The position numbers were made by a program, and so were the translations under genes. A stretch of DNA of 64,000 bases from NCBI GenBank assembly GCA_032622095.1, contig CP136064.1:40823912-40887911 (forward strand), given 5' to 3'. Below the pieces are notes generated by a model that did not search any database, was not told the DNA's origin, and saw nothing but the letters and a program-made list of their open reading frames with translations. The stretch comes from Siphonodentalium dalli (lineage: Eukaryota > Mollusca > Scaphopoda > Gadilida > Siphonodentaliidae). Positions 59,944 to 64,000 of the stretch are shown here, in pieces. Positions within the stretch are counted from its first letter, which is position 1; each line of letters begins with the position of its first letter.

Positions 59944-60413
59944 CCTTTACCCAACAAACCGGCCAAAAACGCCCAAATAAAGCTTCAACAGCCTAAAATA
60001 TCTTCGGTCTGTCTCAATAACACCATACACATATGGATATCATTGGAACCGGTTCATCGATCACATTGTGAATCACATTGTGATGGTTACAGTTATGCCC
60101 TGTGCCAATGCATTCTCTTATATATGCGAGTCGACCATAGGTCGCCTCGCATATATAAGAGAATGCATTGGCCTAAAAAAAATATATATATTTAACACTT
60201 TTTACCATTTTTTCTTACATTCTTTAACAATTTTATAATTTTTTCTTACATTTTTTAACAATTTTTATAATATTTTTCTACATTCTTTGACAATTTTATC
60301 ATTTTTAATATGTGTTAAGCCAATGCATTCTCTTATATATGCGAGGCGACCTATGGTCGACTCACATATATAAGAGAATGCATTGGCACAGGGCCGTTTT
60401 GTTGGGTAAAGGG
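59944..60413 (+). mobile_element. Family A hairpin element, copy A6
   Basis: CCTTTACCCAACA at the left and TGTTGGGTAAAGGG at the right; both TTAA sites are lost. Modules at 60105-60171 and 60320-60386. A short CATTGTGAATCACATTGTG duplication lies in the unique arm. Confidence 0.88.
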
Positions 60414-60971
60414 TTGATTTGTTTGAGTTGAACCCCATTATGGTATTATATATGCAGCTTCATTTTGTTTGAACATCTTGAACTTCAGTCTCTAAACATA
60501 ATGGTGTGGGTGCATGAAACGCAATATCCCAACTCATATATCTATACCGTGTCGTCGTTTCGATCCATTGTCGAATGCTCATAAATTTGACTTGGGCATG
60601 GCAATTGCACCCCAAATTATGTCGCTCAAGTAGGAAATTCAGACAGAAATTAGTAGAGATTTTCATAATATTTCTATGTAAAAAGGTATTATACCAACAC
60701 AATTACATAGTATCTTCACCATTGAAATTCCTATATATACACCCCCCCCCCCCCCCCCATGAGACTTTTCCGACTGGAAAGTGTTTTCATTTTCATTTGG
60801 AAATCATCATACAGTTTCATTAAAAAATTTAAAAAGTAACTGTACCAACATATTTCATTAAACCAATAGATATTAGTATCTATATGCTTTGAAATTTTAG
60901 ACCTTGGAATTCCCAACTGCATGCTGACATATTTCACTGCCGAAATACACCCCCATCTGTCGCTATATATA
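60414..60971. other. Intergenic with a C run
   Basis: C run at about 60741-60758. ORFs here are unsupported. Confidence 0.5.
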
Positions 60972-61425
60972 TGTGACCCGCCATATCAAATCCAGTCGTA
61001 AGTCGGGATTTTTTTACCCTGTGCCAATGCATTCTCTTATATATGCGAGTCGACCATAGGTCGCCTCGCATATATAAGAGAATGCATTGGCCTAACAATT
61101 TTTTATCATTTTTTTTAAATAAATGTTTCTTACAATTTTTAGGACATAAAATAAAAAACATCCATTACCCTGCAGGGAGCCCCTCACATATATAGAAGAG
61201 TGTCGTCTGCTCATGTTTGTCTGGGCTCTGTATGGGTGAAATTATAAAATTGTTAAATAATACAAGAAAAAATTATTAAAATTGTAAAAAATTGTTAGGC
61301 CAATGCATTCTCTTATATATGCGAGGCGACCTATGGTCGACTCGCATATCTAAGAGAATGCATTGGCACAGGGTAAAACAAATCCCGACTTAGGCCTACG
61401 ACTGGATTTGATATGGCGGGTCACA
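60972..61425. mobile_element. Family D hairpin element, copy D1
   Basis: TGTGACCCGCCATATCAAAT at the left is mirrored by ATTTGATATGGCGGGTCACA at the right. The modules at 61024-61090 and 61300-61366 are the same as in families A and B, yet the termini are unrelated. Flanked by TA repeats. Confidence 0.9.
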
Positions 61426-61476
61426 TATATATATATATATATACGTATACGTCCCTGGCCGAAGCACGCTACTTAA

Positions 61477-61863
61477 AGATACACAATCCGATTCGATTCC
61501 CCGTATCATCAGATTCCATAACAGCAATATTTCTTCAAAAGATGCTTTAGTTATCAGAATCGATTAATTACCAAAACATAAAGCTAACCAGTGTCAATTC
61601 TAGTATAAAATGTTCCAAAAACGTGTTATATATCAACATTTTGTTCAACTCAATTTGGTATCGACAGTATGTCGTCGGTCGGCTTGTCGAATGTTTGCCA
61701 GGCCGCCAAATAGTCCAGGTGGTGAAAAATAACAGATTTGAAAAATCTATATCTGATCATTCTTGAGCTTTGATGGGTGGGTTCCTCGATTGGAGTCAAA
61801 TATTGTTTACCTCCGACGCCAAAGAAATAGTAATTTATGAGGGTTAATTCGGATTATGCATCT
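61477..61863 (-). mobile_element. Family G TIR element, copy G3 (inverted)
   Basis: TTAA at 61473-61476 and 61864-61867. The right end TAATTCGGATTATGCATCT mirrors the G1 left end. Confidence 0.75.
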
Positions 61864-61867
61864 TTAA

Positions 61868-62428
61868 ACATGTCGAATGACTTGAACGCGACACAAAGTC
61901 TTCAATCAAGCCTAAAAAATTGCCACGCTCCGCGGGGATCAGAATACGTTGATAAATATACGGAATACTTATACCGGTATTAAACGGACTCTTTATTCTC
62001 TGAAAAGACTAACCGGTTTCAACTTTCCGCGCACACGTTTTTAAGAAACTATGCAATAAAACCCAGTCATTCTTCACATCAATTATTTATTAGTTTCGCG
62101 TACACTCACTGGTACACTCGGAAAAAATGGTGGTTTTCACATTGGTTTGGTCAGGTCACCAAACCCATGTGGTTGAATGAGATTTGCATGGTTGCGTGTC
62201 TGTGATAAGGTTCCGAACCAATTTTGGTTTTGTGTGGAATAATTTTTTTTAATGAGTGTATGAATACGTATAGTGCAGTGGAGTAGATTAGTAAAAGAAT
62301 TGTTCACTTCGTGACTAAAGCATGACATTTTGCACATATGTACATATTCACATACTAATTGGTATTAAATATGGAGCCACGCTAAAATTTCACTTTAACC
62401 CCTAGCTCTTTTAAGGGGTTTTCCTAAT
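61868..62428. other. Intergenic, no recognised feature
   Basis: Nothing assignable; the ORF 62137-62337 (minus) lacks support. Confidence 0.5.
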
Positions 62429-62432
62429 TTAA

Positions 62433-62892
62433 AGGTACTCAATCCGATAAAACTCCTCTCAATTACTATTTCAATGGCTTCGGGGGTCAAAAATATTTTA
62501 TTCGAGTCGAGGAAGTCACCCATCAAAGCTCAGATTTGTTAGATATCGATTTTAGAAATCTATTATTTTTCATTATCGGGAATTCTTTCTGGCCCAGAAG
62601 ACAGTCAAAATTTCGTTATTATTATCCATCCTTGTCTGTTTGAATATAGTTTTGACGTAAAATCTCGAGCAGGTTACCAAATTGACGGCAGTTATTAGTA
62701 CTCATCTCGAGCAATTAACAAATTTCAAAAATCAATATCTAATAACTCTGAGCTTTGTTTGATGGGTTCCTCGACTCGAATCAAATATGTTTTACCCCCA
62801 AAGCCAAAGAAATAGTAATATAGGACCCTCTGATCGGATTGTTGTTGTTGGAATCTGTTGAGATGGGGACCCTCTTTACGGATTGAGTACCT
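62433..62892. mobile_element. Family G TIR element, copy G4
   Basis: TTAA at 62429-62432 and 62893-62896; AGGTACTCAATCCGATAAA at the left faces CGGATTGAGTACCT at the right. Inner blocks GGCTTCGGGGGTCAAAAAT and its mirror GTTTTACCCCCAAAGCC show a foldback. Confidence 0.8.
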
Positions 62893-62896
62893 TTAA

Positions 62897-64000
62897 AGAG
62901 CGTTTCGTGATTATATATTTTTTAAATGTCACAATTAATCTTACCATGGAACCTGCGATTTAAAATTAGGTGTATACAGTAAGTATGACTCTCCGAGATA
63001 TAAAGGCACATTTTTATGGCGAAGCTGGAACTCTCCGTCCAAGATGGCCATCAAAATGGCAGCCGGAAGTGGAAAATTTGATGTTTTTTCACTAATATCT
63101 TCTAGATCAGTTTCTTCTGTATGGAACTGGTTCGGAAATGTGACTTTATTTTGTATTGTTCTGTTAACTGGTCACTGGGGCAATGAAATATGTCATGTGA
63201 CCCCAGCCCCTTCTGATCCCTCAATAATTGATTTTACAGAACGTGGTATAAAATTTCACCTAAAATCACCATTGGGATTCTAGTCATATTTCAACAAGAA
63301 ATCAGCAGATCTGTGCAAAGTAAGTGAGGCATACCATTAATCGTGAATATTTCAACTCAATGGAACCAAAATTGTCACTTTGGCTAAAAAATGGCTCTCA
63401 AAATGACGGCCAAAATATGGATAATGGTACATATTGTCCAAGCGTGTCATGAAATCGCTTAAAAGTTGTTGATGATGAATAAAATTGGCTGTTCTGTCGG
63501 ATATACATTGAATACTAACATTTATGATGCACCCTGGATAAGTGTCACTATTACATTACCAAAATTATTGGAAATTTATCTCAAAATCGGCAAAAAATTA
63601 CTTTTCACATTTGTACCATGTTTTCAAGTAATATGGAACTATCTTTGGTGTTTATTGTTTTTGATCCGTCTTAGATGCGTCACACTGATGTGTTTTTATG
63701 ATAAGATACTCAAGTTGGCTTGCAAAATGTCCACAAAATTAGGTAGAAAAGTTGATATTTTTTAATATATCCCGGACATTATTCTCTGCTCTTCTGTAAA
63801 GGTAGCACATTTTGATTCACATGGTTGTTAAATATGTTACTTAATCAACTGACAACTAAATGTTTTATTCTGGTTGTCCCAGTGCCTTATCCAGCACGGT
63901 AATTTCATTTTAGATCATGCAGTATGTTATATTGCCGAAAACTTCTTATGTTATTCTGGCCATGATTTTGAACGGAAATGAGTAGAACTCTGAAACTGAA
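62897..64000. other. Intergenic, no recognised gene
   Basis: The phrases AAGATGGCCATCAAAATGG and AAAATGGCTCTCAAAATGAC suggest a worn repeat. The 99-codon frame at 63466-63765 is AT-rich, hydrophobic and motif-free. Nothing supported. Confidence 0.45.

Noticed and set aside
63466-63765. 99-codon ORF at the right end
   Set aside because: AT-rich, hydrophobic, no motif and no splice or codon support.

Overview
This is AT-rich animal DNA, most likely from a mollusc (probably a bivalve). The only gene I can support is the 3' half of one intron-rich gene. The organism call rests on that gene's animal-type exon structure and on two dispersed repeats I associate with molluscs: one opening with a GGGGGTATACTGG-type motif followed by GTCCGTCCG runs, and one opening with AGCTCACCTGAGACGAAG. 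It is an inference.

The gene (plus strand, exons from 2127 to 37092) encodes a CPS1-type carbamoyl-phosphate synthase. Twelve exons join in frame into the last 533 residues: the second synthetase half (pre-ATP-grasp region, then ATP-grasp) and the C-terminal allosteric domain, ending at a TAA with no fused dihydroorotase or aspartate transcarbamylase. This is therefore the stand-alone urea/arginine-type enzyme (CPS I or III), not CAD. All junctions are phase 0 except the one across the 14.6-kb intron 20321-34904. The first half of the gene lies upstream of the window. From 37093 to 64000 I see no further gene.

The rest is a dense, nested set of mobile elements. (1) TTAA-flanked short inverted-repeat elements (families A, B, C) and a fourth family with a different terminus (D) all carry the same 67-bp hairpin module, usually twice in opposite orientation. 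(2) Family E has 8-bp target duplications (hAT-like) and family F has TA duplications (mariner-like) with a full-length foldback. (3) Two DIRS-like retrotransposons are nested one inside the other (21654-26519 inside 20748-31180). Each has inverted terminal repeats and an internal complementary region that is the reverse complement of its own joined ends. (4) There are hAT elements with perfect 8-bp duplications, including one with a broken transposase (11013-12600), and a TA-duplicating family (10593-12921, 39249-40547) whose insertion is confirmed by an empty site in a neighbouring tandem duplication.

Two CPS exons are preceded by tandem partial copies of their own intron-exon boundary (3991-4152 and about 7994-8213). 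Using the upstream acceptors would give early stops. Several short elements lie within about 20 bp of CPS splice sites.
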